A program made the position numbers and the translations under genes. A stretch of 42,214 nucleotides of DNA from a virus, in IMG/VR virus record IMGVR_UViG_3300032285_002718, positions 1 through 42,214 of that record; one strand, 5' to 3'. The notes beneath the pieces are model-generated. The model was given only the letters and a program-made list of their open reading frames with translations. It had not been told where the DNA came from and did not search any database. Shown here one piece after another: positions 25,713-33,793 of the stretch; the first letter of the stretch is position 1, and each line of letters starts with the position of its first letter.

Positions 25713-26369
25713 ATGATTATAGGTGTGTGCGGTTTTATTGGATCAGGCAAAGATACCATTGCTGATTATCTAACAAATTTCCACGGATTTAGACGCGAGA
25801 GTTTCGCCAACAGCCTTAAAGATGCTGTAGCACAGGTATTTGGTTGGGACCGCACAATGTTAGAAGGGCGCACTAAGATGGCCCGAGAGTGGCGTGAACA
25901 AGTAGATCCGTGGTGGGCAGAACGTTTAGGTATGCCAAATCTTACTCCACGTTGGGTACTACAATATTGGGGTACAGAAGTATGTCGCAAATCATTCCAT
26001 GACGACATTTGGATTGCCGCATTAGAAAATAAACTCCGTACAAGCAAAGACGACATTGTTATTAGTGATTGCCGATTCCCTAATGAAATTAAATCAATCA
26101 AAGCCGCAGGTGGCATTGTAGTCCGTGTTGTCCGAGGCCCTGAGCCTGAATGGTACGATGCCGCAGTTAGTGTAAATCACGGCCCAAATGGTAATACAAG
26201 CTGGGCGTTGAGCAAACAAAAATTAGAAACATTAAAAATCCATGCTTCGGAAACAGCATGGGTAGGAACTAATTTTGATGCTATTCTAGATAATAATCTT
26301 AGTATTGATGACTTGTATGATCAGGTTAAAAGTCTGGTCGGAGATCTCCCCGTTTCCAGGGTAGCTTGA
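25713..26369 (+). CDS. 1: Deoxynucleoside monophosphate kinase (T4 gp1 type)
   Basis: A 218-residue P-loop kinase expected to phosphorylate dNMPs to dNDPs for phage DNA synthesis. The P-loop is GFIGSGKDT at residues 7-15, equivalent to SGVKRSGKDT in T4 gp1. It is followed by DTIADYLTNFHGF, a lid-like EQVDPWWAERLG segment, LQYWGTEVCRKSFHDDIW, and VISDCRFPNEIKSIKAAGG, all typical of the phage family. It has its own sigma70-like promoter and an AGGAG ribosome site. Its last 44 bases overlap, tail to tail, the opposing small zinc-protein gene. Confidence 0.85.
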   Translation: MIIGVCGFIGSGKDTIADYLTNFHGFRRESFANSLKDAVAQVFGWDRTMLEGRTKMAREWREQVDPWWAERLGMPNLTPRWVLQYWGTEVCRKSFHDDIWIAALENKLRTSKDDIVISDCRFPNEIKSIKAAGGIVVRVVRGPEPEWYDAAVSVNHGPNGNTSWALSKQKLETLKIHASETAWVGTNFDAILDNNLSIDDLYDQVKSLVGDLPVSRVA

Positions 26370-26664
26370 GCTGGTGTAAAAGTCGCTGACAATTAGCGCA
26401 TACCGTTTTCAAATTTGCTGGACGGCAGTTATCTAAATTACCGTCCACAAAGTACACATCAAATTGATCAGGGTACTTGCTGTTAAAGTTACATCTATCG
26501 CAGGCATCCTTTTTCTTGTAGCCTGCTAACTGCCACTTGGTAAGACCAGGCTTCCTATTCCTAGCGCAATGGTCGCAGGTCGCTCGGTAGAATGTCCTAC
26601 CTTCTTTGTGATAATTAACTGCAACTGGTCTTTTACCGCATGTTTTACATAAAGATCTAATCAT
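26326..26664 (-). CDS. Small two-zinc-site protein with degenerate HNH motif
   Basis: A 112-residue protein with four CxxC knuckles (CKTC, CDHC, CDRC, CANC), enough for two zinc sites. The end VDGNLDNCRPANLKTVCANC follows the HNH/McrA layout D-x-N..N..NL..xC..C. However, the usual catalytic His before VDGN is replaced (YFVDGN) and the last His is Gln, so nuclease activity is doubtful. Similar proteins occur in T4-like cyanophages. I chose the ATG at 26664 over the one at 26691 (nine residues longer): a minus-strand TTAAATA at 26695-26701 would start RNA near 26689, inside the upstream ATG, and AAGGGCGGG lies just before 26664. It is convergent with and overlaps dNMP kinase. Confidence 0.75.
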   Translation of the reverse strand: MIRSLCKTCGKRPVAVNYHKEGRTFYRATCDHCARNRKPGLTKWQLAGYKKKDACDRCNFNSKYPDQFDVYFVDGNLDNCRPANLKTVCANCQRLLHQLKLPWKRGDLRPDF

Positions 26665-26694
26665 ACCCGCCCTTTTTCGTGCCCTTTCCATAGG

Positions 26695-26701
26695 TATTTA
26701 A
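26695..26701 (-). promoter_or_regulatory. Late promoter motif TTAAATA for the small zinc protein
   Basis: Minus-strand TTAAATA. The predicted RNA start near 26689 gives a leader of about 25 bases with a GGGCGGG-like ribosome site before the ATG at 26664. It lies back to back with the sheath promoter motif at 26725-26731. Confidence 0.5.
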
Positions 26702-26724
26702 CCAAGTATTTTTTGGTACAACCG

Positions 26725-26731
26725 CTAAATA
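26725..26731 (+). promoter_or_regulatory. Late promoter motif CTAAATA for the sheath gene
   Basis: CTAAATA with a predicted start near 26737, giving a leader of about 30 bases. The leader holds a GGGAG ribosome site at 26753-26757. The position rules out the upstream in-frame ATG at 26713 as the main start. Confidence 0.65.
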
Positions 26732-26766
26732 CTGATGAACAAACCATTACATGGGAGATGCACAGA

Positions 26767-29700
26767 ATGGCAACATTAAATTCACCAGGCGTATCAGTAA
26801 GCATAGTTAACGAAAGTTTTTATACCCCAGCGGCACCAGGAACAGTGCCTCTAATCTTTATTGCTACTGCCGCCAACAAGAAAAATTCATCAGGTACTGG
26901 CACAGCGGCCGGTACTACAAGTCAGTACAAAAATCAAGTATGGACTATTACAAGCCAGCGTGATCTTACAGACACATTTGGTACACCATACTTTGAAGTT
27001 GATTCAAGCAACAATCCAGTAAACGGTGGTGAGCGCAATGAGTACGGTTTACAAGCCGCATACTCAGTATTAGGTGTAAGCTCTAGAGTATTCGTTGCTC
27101 GTGCAGATGTTGACTTAGGACAATTAGTAGGAACAAGCTCAGCTCCATCAGGACCACCAGCAGGCGGTACATACTGGTTAGACACATCAAATACTAAATT
27201 TGGTGTTTTTGAGTGGGATGCAGGTTCTCAAACATTCAGCGCACAAAGCCTTACAGTAATCGACGGTTCAAACAAAGGTCTTGCAACTGTTAATGGTGAC
27301 GGTGTTACTATTGCTCCAAGTTTTGGCGCAGTTGGTGCTTATGCAATCACTACAGATTTGGGCAATACAAACGAAGTACAATACAAAAACCAAGACGGTA
27401 ATTGGGTACACGTGGGCTCATCAGGTGAGACAAACTTCACTACAAATGCTAACGTAAGCACATTTAGATCTACAACTTGGACAACAAGTTATCCAACAGT
27501 GCCTGGCGTTACAGCTAATCCAAGTTTTGCACAAGCATCTGGTTCATTGATTATTAACGGTACTACTATTGCAGTAAGCACAGCAAGTACAGCAGTTACA
27601 ATCGCACAAAGCATTAACTCAACATTACACACAAGTGGTATTGGTGCTAAAGTTAATTCAAGCAATCAATTAGATATCTATGCTGATGCTAACCCAGGGC
27701 AAATTACTATTGGTGGTACACAATCTACTGTTGCCGCACTAGGTCTTTCTGCTAAGACTTACTATGCTCCATCACTATTCCTTGGACCACATACACAATA
27801 TCCTGACTTTGGCAATAAGCCAAGCGGATCTGTTTATGTTAAAACAACAAGCCCTGATTCAGGAGCAAGTTGGATAGTCAAACAGTATAGCGCATCATCT
27901 CAGTCATTTACACAAATTGCCGCTCCTATCTATTCTTCTGCCGCTCAGGCAATTTATAGCTTGGATCTAGCAGGTGGTGGTGCTAACATTGGTGTTGGTA
28001 CATTGTTTGTTGAAAGCAACTTTAACCATGGTAACGGTACAGCAACAACATCTAGCAATTTTGCATCATTTGCAGACTTCCGTATTTGGAGACGCTCTGC
28101 TGTTGCTCCTACAGTAATTACAAGCACTGCACAAGCAAATCCTCCTACTTTACCAAACGGTTCTGTGCTAACAATCAAAGAAAGTATTCCTGGTTCTAGC
28201 AATTTAACAAATGAAGTAGCTATTACATTATCTGGAACAACACTATCACAGTTAGTCCTTCAGATCAATGCCGCAGGAAATACATTGGAATATACGTCAG
28301 CCGCATTAAACGGTGATGGTACTATTTCTATAACACACAAAGCAGGCGGAGAAATCAAGTTTAAGGATCCGGGCAACATCCTAGGATCAGCAGGATTTAC
28401 GCCATATACATTTAATGCTGTTTCAGACACATGGGTAGGAAATGCAAATTTCTATGCCGCAGGTACTAAAGAAGTTGACGGATATACACACAAAGCCAGC
28501 AATTGGGCTCCATTGGTGTACACTCCATCACAGACAGCACCTACAACAAGTCCTGAAGATGGAACATTATGGTTCAGCAATGTATTCAACCAAGTTGACA
28601 TCATGTATCACAACGGTACAAAGTGGCAAGGTTATAAGAATGCGTTCCCAAGCACTGACCCGGCAGGTCCTATTATATCAGTAACACAACCTGTGACACA
28701 AAGCACCGGTAACGCATTAGCTAACGGTGATATTTGGATCCAAACAGGTAATATGGACCAATACGGTCAGAACATTTATGTTTACAACGGTAGTACTCTA
28801 AAGTGGGTTCAACAAGATCCTACAGATCACACAAGTCCAAACGGTTGGGTGTTTGCTGATGCACGTTGGAGTGGTGCTGGTGACGATGTTGATCCAGATC
28901 CAATCGCTAAATTGTTATCATACGATTATGTTGATCCAGATGCACCTGATCCAGGTTTGTATCCACGCGGTACACGCTTGTTTAACCTACGTCGTTCTGG
29001 TTACAATGTAAAACGTTACGAAGCTAATCATATTAACATCAACTCTAATAATGGTGTTAATATCCGTACTGGCGAGCCAATGAATGGTTCTAATTCAACT
29101 ACGCCTTACAATCCAGCTCGTTGGGTTTCCGTAAGTCCAAACAACGATCACGGTGTAGGCACATTTGGTCGCCTAGCACAACGTGGTTATGTTGTTAAAG
29201 CATTGAAAGCAATGATTGATACTAATAGCTCTATAAGAGATACAGATACATTAGTATTCAACTTAATGGCTTGCCCAGGATATCCAGAAACTATTCAAAA
29301 CATGGTTGGCTTAAATCATGACCGTGCGCAGACAGCATTCGTTATTGGTGATACACCATTCCGCTTGCCAGCTAACGCTACAGCAATCCAAGCATGGGGC
29401 GGAAGCACTACTGCTTTAGATAATGGTGAAGCAGGCGCAGTAACACGTGATGACTACACAGCTATGTTCTATCCAAGTGGTTATACAAACGATAATACAG
29501 GCAACTATATTGTTGTTCCACCGAGCCACATGATGTTACGTACATTCATCAACAGTGATGCTGTTAGCTATCAATGGTTTGCACCAGCTGGTGTAAGACG
29601 TGGTGTTGTTGATAACGCTTCTTCAGTTGGTTATATCAATTCTACAACAGGTGAATTTGTACCAGCGGCATTACCACAAGGTATACGCGATACAATGGCA

Positions 29701-30138
29701 TTGCAAACTGTTAGAATTAACCCAATTGCAACATTGAATGGTTCAGGTATATTAAACTTTGGTAACTATACTCGTAGCAATTCAACAAGTGCTGTAGATC
29801 GTATTAACGTATCTAGATTAGTAGCTTACTTACGCCGTCAATTAGACATTATTGTTCGTCCATACTTGTTCGAACCAAATGATCAGATTACACGCAATGA
29901 AGTTAAAAATGCAGTTGAAAGTTTCTTGTTAGAGTTAGTTGGTCAACGTGCTCTATACGATTACATCGTTGTATGTGACACAAGCAACAACACAGCGGCA
30001 AGAATTGACCGTTCAGAACTATGGGTTGATATCGCAGTTGAACCAGTTAAGGCAGTCGAATTCATTTACATTCCAGTTCGACTATTGAACACTGGTGCAA
30101 TTAAGTCAGGCAATTTTGGCCAGGCAGCGCAGGGTTAA
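26767..30138 (+). CDS. 18: Contractile tail sheath protein gp18
   Basis: Homologue of T4 gp18, the sheath subunit that contracts to drive the tube through the cell envelope. The N-terminus MATLNSPGVSVSIVNESFY and the conserved C-terminal part (PQGIRDTMALQTVRINPIA; VSRLVAYLRRQLDIIVRPYL; FIYIPVRLLNTGAI) are family signatures. It has 1123 residues against 659 in T4. The central extra region holds four short look-alike modules of the form G-x-x-W/Y....Y-x-x-x-G-x-x-W (near residues 135-160, 353-390, 596-625 and 650-700), probably surface-exposed decorations. I chose the start at 26767 because of the GGGAG ribosome site nine bases upstream and the family-like N-terminus; an ATG at 26713 lies upstream of the predicted RNA start. 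Confidence 0.9.
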   Translation: MATLNSPGVSVSIVNESFYTPAAPGTVPLIFIATAANKKNSSGTGTAAGTTSQYKNQVWTITSQRDLTDTFGTPYFEVDSSNNPVNGGERNEYGLQAAYSVLGVSSRVFVARADVDLGQLVGTSSAPSGPPAGGTYWLDTSNTKFGVFEWDAGSQTFSAQSLTVIDGSNKGLATVNGDGVTIAPSFGAVGAYAITTDLGNTNEVQYKNQDGNWVHVGSSGETNFTTNANVSTFRSTTWTTSYPTVPGVTANPSFAQASGSLIINGTTIAVSTASTAVTIAQSINSTLHTSGIGAKVNSSNQLDIYADANPGQITIGGTQSTVAALGLSAKTYYAPSLFLGPHTQYPDFGNKPSGSVYVKTTSPDSGASWIVKQYSASSQSFTQIAAPIYSSAAQAIYSLDLAGGGANIGVGTLFVESNFNHGNGTATTSSNFASFADFRIWRRSAVAPTVITSTAQANPPTLPNGSVLTIKESIPGSSNLTNEVAITLSGTTLSQLVLQINAAGNTLEYTSAALNGDGTISITHKAGGEIKFKDPGNILGSAGFTPYTFNAVSDTWVGNANFYAAGTKEVDGYTHKASNWAPLVYTPSQTAPTTSPEDGTLWFSNVFNQVDIMYHNGTKWQGYKNAFPSTDPAGPIISVTQPVTQSTGNALANGDIWIQTGNMDQYGQNIYVYNGSTLKWVQQDPTDHTSPNGWVFADARWSGAGDDVDPDPIAKLLSYDYVDPDAPDPGLYPRGTRLFNLRRSGYNVKRYEANHININSNNGVNIRTGEPMNGSNSTTPYNPARWVSVSPNNDHGVGTFGRLAQRGYVVKALKAMIDTNSSIRDTDTLVFNLMACPGYPETIQNMVGLNHDRAQTAFVIGDTPFRLPANATAIQAWGGSTTALDNGEAGAVTRDDYTAMFYPSGYTNDNTGNYIVVPPSHMMLRTFINSDAVSYQWFAPAGVRRGVVDNASSVGYINSTTGEFVPAALPQGIRDTMALQTVRINPIATLNGSGILNFGNYTRSNSTSAVDRINVSRLVAYLRRQLDIIVRPYLFEPNDQITRNEVKNAVESFLLELVGQRALYDYIVVCDTSNNTAARIDRSELWVDIAVEPVKAVEFIYIPVRLLNTGAIKSGNFGQAAQG

Positions 30139-30146
30139 TGGGAATG

Positions 30147-30153
30147 GTAAATA
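30147..30153 (+). promoter_or_regulatory. Late promoter motif GTAAATA for the tube gene
   Basis: GTAAATA lies in the 38-base sheath-tube gap. The predicted leader is about 18 bases and contains an AAGGAG ribosome site. Confidence 0.55.
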
Positions 30154-30176
30154 ACATAGAACAAGGAGCATATTAA

Positions 30177-30803
30177 ATGGCTATTGCAAGTTTAAGTAAA
30201 TTATCTGTACCACTACCCCCAGGGCAAAGCTCAACAAGCCAAGGCTTGTTGATGCCAAAACTCAAGTACAGATTTCGTGTAACACTATTGAATTTTGGGG
30301 TATCAAAACCAACTACAGAAATAACAAAACAAGTTGTAACTGTTGGTCGTCCTAATTTAACATTCGATGAAGTTGAATTACACGTTTATAACAGCCGTGT
30401 TAAGTATGCAGGTAAGCACAAGTGGGAAGATATCCAACTTGTTATCCGTGATGACGTAACTGGTGCTGTTAGCAAGTTAGTAGGCGAACAGCTACAGAAA
30501 CAATTTGACTTCTTTGAACAAGCAGTTGCGAGTTCTGGTATTGATTATAAGTTTGTTACTAAAATTGAAATTTTAGATGGCGGTAACGGACGTTATACAC
30601 CAAACGTTCTTGAAACATTTGAACTAGATGGTTGTTTCGTTAAGCAAGCTCAATATCAGCAAGGTGACTACAGCTCATCAGATCCTATGGATATTACACT
30701 ATCTATTGCTTATGATAATGCTTTACAGACAGGCCCAACAGGTAATCCTATTGGTATTGGCACAGCAGTTGGCCGTACATTAGGTACATTAGCTACAGGT
30801 TAA
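30177..30803 (+). CDS. 19: Tail tube protein gp19
   Basis: A 208-residue homologue of T4 gp19, the inner tube subunit stacked in hexameric rings inside the sheath. Family features are LLMPKLKYRFRVTLLNFG, KQVVTVGRPNLTFDEVELHV, GKHKWEDIQLVIRDDVTG, the helix KQFDFFEQAVAS, and the C-terminal LETFELDGCFVKQAQYQQGD with DITLSIAYDNA. The order sheath then tube matches T4. It has its own late promoter motif and AAGGAG ribosome site, fitting high expression, and is closed by a strong hairpin terminator. Confidence 0.92.
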   Translation: MAIASLSKLSVPLPPGQSSTSQGLLMPKLKYRFRVTLLNFGVSKPTTEITKQVVTVGRPNLTFDEVELHVYNSRVKYAGKHKWEDIQLVIRDDVTGAVSKLVGEQLQKQFDFFEQAVASSGIDYKFVTKIEILDGGNGRYTPNVLETFELDGCFVKQAQYQQGDYSSSDPMDITLSIAYDNALQTGPTGNPIGIGTAVGRTLGTLATG

Positions 30804-30821
30804 TCTACATAACACAAACAT

Positions 30822-30852
30822 AAAAAGCCTGGAGGTAAATCCAGGCTTTTTT
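30822..30852 (+). terminator. Rho-independent terminator after the tube gene
   Basis: The stem AGCCTGGA/TCCAGGCT has a GGTAAA loop, is extended by a flanking A-tract/T-tract, and ends in TTTTTT. It closes the sheath-tube unit. Confidence 0.9.
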
Positions 30853-30856
30853 ACGA

Positions 30857-30863
30857 CTAAATA
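30857..30863 (+). promoter_or_regulatory. Late promoter motif CTAAATA, five bases before the ATG
   Basis: CTAAATA begins four bases after the terminator and ends five bases before the ATG at 30869. No ribosome site is present. The predicted RNA start coincides with the A of the ATG. Confidence 0.65.
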
Positions 30864-30868
30864 TCTAT

Positions 30869-32449
30869 ATGCCATCCATAGTTGAATATCTCTCAGGTTT
30901 TACAAATCAAGGTCAAATGCATGACTTCGCTCACGCCAGTCGTTTGTACCTTGACGATACTTATGCTCTTGCTCCTAAAAACAGCTGGATATTTTATGTA
31001 GTATTTTCTATCAATCCTGCCGCAATATCAGAAGTGCAATGGATTAATCAAAATAGAGAATATGAAGCAGGAATGTTAGTTAAATCTGCTGACTTGCCAA
31101 AATTTAAAATTGCAACAGAAACTATTAATCAGTACAATAGAAAAACTTTAGTACAACAAAAAATTACATACGAACCTATTAGTATATCATTCCATGATGA
31201 TATGAGCAACGTAACAAACAGCTTATGGGTAAACTATTTTAGATACTATTACAGAGATACATGGTGGGGACAAAGTGTAAGAACAGGTGCTACCTTAACA
31301 TCAGGACAACGACCTGCGGCATTTCAAAATAACTGGAAGTACAGTCCAGAAATCAATATTAAAGATCCATTAGGAAGAGCAGGCATCAACGGTAAATTTG
31401 GTCTAAACAATAATCAGAGTGTGCCTTTCTTTAATGCTATTACTATCTATCAATTAAATGCAAAAAGATTTACCAGCTATGTATTAGTGAATCCTTTATT
31501 AGAATCTTGGGAACACGATCAGCTCGATCAAAATCAAGGAAGTAAATTTGCACAGAGTAGATGTACAGTTGGATATGAAACTGTGTTTTACGGCGAGGGG
31601 CGTGTGGCCAGAGATAACCCTCAAGGATTTGCGACTTTCCATTATGATCGAACCCCGAGCCCGTTGAGTCTAGCAGGGGGTGGCAACAGTAGTATATTTG
31701 GTCCCGGTGGTATTGTTCAAGGTGCAGAAGATATATTTGGCGCTACTGATAAGCTACTTAGTGGACAATCTGCAGGTGGCGGCATCCTTGGCGTAACAGG
31801 AATTGCAATCCAAGGATCAAATCTAATCAGGAATTATCAAAATATTACTTCAGCGTCTTTGCGAGCTGAGGGTAAGAGTATTTTAAATAGCGCAATTAAA
31901 GGAGCCCTTACTAACCAACAGGGAGGTATATCTGGGCTGATTGGCGGTGGATTGGGTTCACTAGGAAAGTCGTTAGGATTTGGTCCACAGGTTGGTACCA
32001 TGTTAGTGGGGTCAAATTTCCAGCCAACGCAAACTATAGCCACTGCTGGCGCGATCGGATCCTCAGCTCCGCCCACTATGACACAGATAGATGAAAACTT
32101 TGCAAAACAACAAGCAAGTGCGCAGACTTTAGTATTCAACGTTGACAGTCTTCTTAGTATAGACGAAGCAGATAAGGAAGAGGTCATAGCTCAGCAAGAA
32201 GCGTTATTGACTCGCGCTCAGAAAAATTTGGATTACGCCACTGCTAATAAAGATACAATCGATGCGGCAGTTAATGCCGCATACGCACAAGATGGTCCTG
32301 CCGCCGCGGCATTGATACGACAACAAGCCGCACAGCAAGGCTATGTTGATCCCCTACAATCAGAGGCAGAGATAGAAGCATATAAAGAGAATCTTAAAAA
32401 CATTGATATCCGTTTCAATCCGTCGTTGCCTCAGCCACAAGTACCCTAA
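30869..32449 (+). CDS. Putative tube-fold virion protein (baseplate or tail associated)
   Basis: A 526-residue protein. Residues about 1-260 show a pattern typical of the phage tail-tube/initiator fold: WIFYVVFSINPAA, then MLVKSADLPKFKIATETINQ and QQKITYEPISISFHDDMSN, followed by WVNYFRYYYRDTWWG and ITIYQLNAKRFTSYVLVNPLLESWEHDQLD. This recalls tube-like T4 proteins such as gp54/gp48/gp19, but I cannot assign which. Residues about 270-420 are Gly/Ser-rich and hydrophobic in patches, with GGGILGVTGIA and GGISGLIGGGLGSLGKSLGFG. The C-terminus is helical and ends in a Pro-rich tail. It lacks a ribosome site and may be translated from a leaderless mRNA. Baseplate initiator or tail completion are the likeliest roles. 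Confidence 0.55.
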   Translation: MPSIVEYLSGFTNQGQMHDFAHASRLYLDDTYALAPKNSWIFYVVFSINPAAISEVQWINQNREYEAGMLVKSADLPKFKIATETINQYNRKTLVQQKITYEPISISFHDDMSNVTNSLWVNYFRYYYRDTWWGQSVRTGATLTSGQRPAAFQNNWKYSPEINIKDPLGRAGINGKFGLNNNQSVPFFNAITIYQLNAKRFTSYVLVNPLLESWEHDQLDQNQGSKFAQSRCTVGYETVFYGEGRVARDNPQGFATFHYDRTPSPLSLAGGGNSSIFGPGGIVQGAEDIFGATDKLLSGQSAGGGILGVTGIAIQGSNLIRNYQNITSASLRAEGKSILNSAIKGALTNQQGGISGLIGGGLGSLGKSLGFGPQVGTMLVGSNFQPTQTIATAGAIGSSAPPTMTQIDENFAKQQASAQTLVFNVDSLLSIDEADKEEVIAQQEALLTRAQKNLDYATANKDTIDAAVNAAYAQDGPAAAALIRQQAAQQGYVDPLQSEAEIEAYKENLKNIDIRFNPSLPQPQVP

Positions 32450-32470
32450 CTAAAATATTGATTATTTAAA

Positions 32471-32848
32471 ATGCAAAAAATATATACAAATATCCCACAA
32501 GTTAAAAATAGTGATAGCGCCGATAGCACTAGGAATACTATAAACAATTTTTATTCGGTCGATCTTCCAATTGATGCAGGAACGTTTGAAGCAGTTAAAG
32601 GTTTCTTTGAACACAACGGGTTTAGCAAAGTATCGTCAGATACTATTGCCTATATAATTTTATATCAAGCATATATTGATAATTACAATCCTATGCAAGT
32701 CTTAGAAAACATTCAAAGCCTTAATGGTATACAACTAAACGCATTAGTTACTGAAATTTTAAATTTCAATAGATTTAAAACAAGCTTCTTAGGATTTAGT
32801 GTCAATTATCAAACTAACAGTATAGTGAGCAAAGAGATTTTAGCTTAA
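32471..32848 (+). CDS. Small conserved phage protein of unknown function
   Basis: A 125-residue mixed alpha/beta protein (FFEHNGFSKVSSDTIAYIIL, YNPMQVLENIQSLNGIQLNA) without a recognised motif. The N-terminus MQKIYTNIPQVKNSDSADST is polar and probably flexible. It lies between a tube-like protein and gp4, and its stop overlaps the gp4 start (TAATG), so translation of gp4 is probably coupled to it. No Shine-Dalgarno and no clear TAAATA motif precede it; the gap reads AT-rich. A virion assembly role is suggested by position only. Confidence 0.6.
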   Translation: MQKIYTNIPQVKNSDSADSTRNTINNFYSVDLPIDAGTFEAVKGFFEHNGFSKVSSDTIAYIILYQAYIDNYNPMQVLENIQSLNGIQLNALVTEILNFNRFKTSFLGFSVNYQTNSIVSKEILA

Positions 32849-33282
32849 TGAGAAATACAGCCAAGGGTCGCTTCAACATGAAGAACCCAGAAAAATATAT
32901 AGGAACCAAGGCACCTATCTATCGCAGTAGCTGGGAAGTGGCAGTCATGCGGATGTGTGATAACAATCCGGCAATACAGCAATGGGCAAGCGAAGCAGTA
33001 CAAATACCCTATAGGGATCCCCTTACTGGTAAGCAGACAGTTTATGTTCCGGATTTTTTAGTTTGCTTTCAAGACAAGCAAGAAGTCAAACACGTTGAGC
33101 TTTGGGAAATTAAACCAGCCAATCAGCAGATATTAGAGAAGGTCGGAAAGAATCCCTACAATCAGGCACAGTTTGTTAAAAATCACGCCAAGTGGGCGGC
33201 CGCGAACGCATGGGCTAGACAAAAAGGCATGAAATTTAGGGTTTTAAACGAGAACGATATTTTCCATACTGGGAAGAAATAA
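32848..33282 (+). CDS. 4: Head completion protein gp4, PD-(D/E)xK nuclease-like
   Basis: A 144-residue homologue of T4 gp4 (gp50/4), needed to finish the DNA-filled head before tail joining. Shared features are GRFNMKNPEKYIGTKAPIYR with SSWE, the NPAIQQWASEAVQIPYRDPL block, and the end AKWAAANAWARQKGMKFRVL. The residues Glu of SSWE, Asp of VPDFLV, and Glu and Lys of LWEIKP form a PD-(D/E)xK arrangement like that of TnsA-type nucleases, suggesting it could trim or hold DNA ends. Its start overlaps the previous stop by one base. Confidence 0.85.
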   Translation: MRNTAKGRFNMKNPEKYIGTKAPIYRSSWEVAVMRMCDNNPAIQQWASEAVQIPYRDPLTGKQTVYVPDFLVCFQDKQEVKHVELWEIKPANQQILEKVGKNPYNQAQFVKNHAKWAAANAWARQKGMKFRVLNENDIFHTGKK

Positions 33283-33283
33283 A

Positions 33284-33290
33284 ATAAGTA
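33284..33290 (+). promoter_or_regulatory. Variant late promoter motif ATAAGTA before gp16
   Basis: ATAAGTA, one base off ATAAATA, ends five bases before the gp16 ATG at 33296, the same spacing as at other genes here. It is weak alone; the spacing is what supports it. Confidence 0.4.
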
Positions 33291-33295
33291 ATATT

Positions 33296-33778
33296 ATGAC
33301 TAAGAAACTTGAAGAGTTGTTAAACATAAACCCTGCAGAAGAAAAGCCAGTAGAAGCGGCTCCTACAGCGCCAATTCCTACCCACATGAATCTGCAACAG
33401 ACTTTAGAAGAATTTGACAAAATTTCAGCCGCACTTCCACAAGTTAGAGGGTTAGGTGATATCAGCGATAGCGAGCTCGATGCTCTAGCAAAGAAAGCAG
33501 AAGATGCGTTTGATGACATTTACGACCTAGGAATGAACGTAGAAGCACGTTATAGCACACGTATGTTTGAAGTAGCGGGCAACATGTTAAATGCCGCAAT
33601 TACAGCCAAATCTGCAAAGATTGATAAAAAATTAAAAATGGTCGAACTACAGCTTAAGAAGCTGGCTATCGATAAGAAAGATAACCCAGGCGAAGGAAAT
33701 GGCGTTGTAGCAGGTGAAGGTTACGTAATTGCTGACCGTAATAGTCTCATGGCAAAACTTAAAAACATGGATAAATAA
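33296..33778 (+). CDS. 16: Terminase small subunit gp16
   Basis: A 160-residue protein matching cyanophage-type gp16 in layout. A flexible acidic, Pro/Ala-rich N-terminus comes first. A central helical hairpin follows (DALAKKAEDAFDDIYDLGMN; YSTRMFEVAGNMLNAAITAK; IDKKLKMVELQLKKLAIDKK), which in this family forms the oligomeric coiled-coil ring. A short C-terminal tail completes it (GYVIADRNSLMAKLKNMDK). The ring regulates DNA recognition and gp17 activity. Its length is close to the T4 protein (164). Position between gp4 and gp17 supports the call. No Shine-Dalgarno sequence is seen. Confidence 0.75.
   Translation: MTKKLEELLNINPAEEKPVEAAPTAPIPTHMNLQQTLEEFDKISAALPQVRGLGDISDSELDALAKKAEDAFDDIYDLGMNVEARYSTRMFEVAGNMLNAAITAKSAKIDKKLKMVELQLKKLAIDKKDNPGEGNGVVAGEGYVIADRNSLMAKLKNMDK
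33771..33777 (+). promoter_or_regulatory. Late promoter motif ATAAATA overlapping the gp16 stop
   Basis: ATAAATA overlaps the gp16 stop codon. The predicted start near 33783 leaves a leader of about 11 bases with TAGGA before the ATG at 33794. Confidence 0.5.
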
Positions 33779-33793
33779 AGGGTAGGAATAACT

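Noticed and set aside
26713-26766. N-terminal extension of the sheath from the ATG at 26713
   Set aside because: The late motif lies inside this stretch, a GGGAG ribosome site precedes 26767, and homologous sheaths begin near MATLNSPG.
32449-32470. Late promoter before the 125-aa gene (CTAAAATA)
   Set aside because: It has an extra A and does not match the spacing seen elsewhere; too weak to list.
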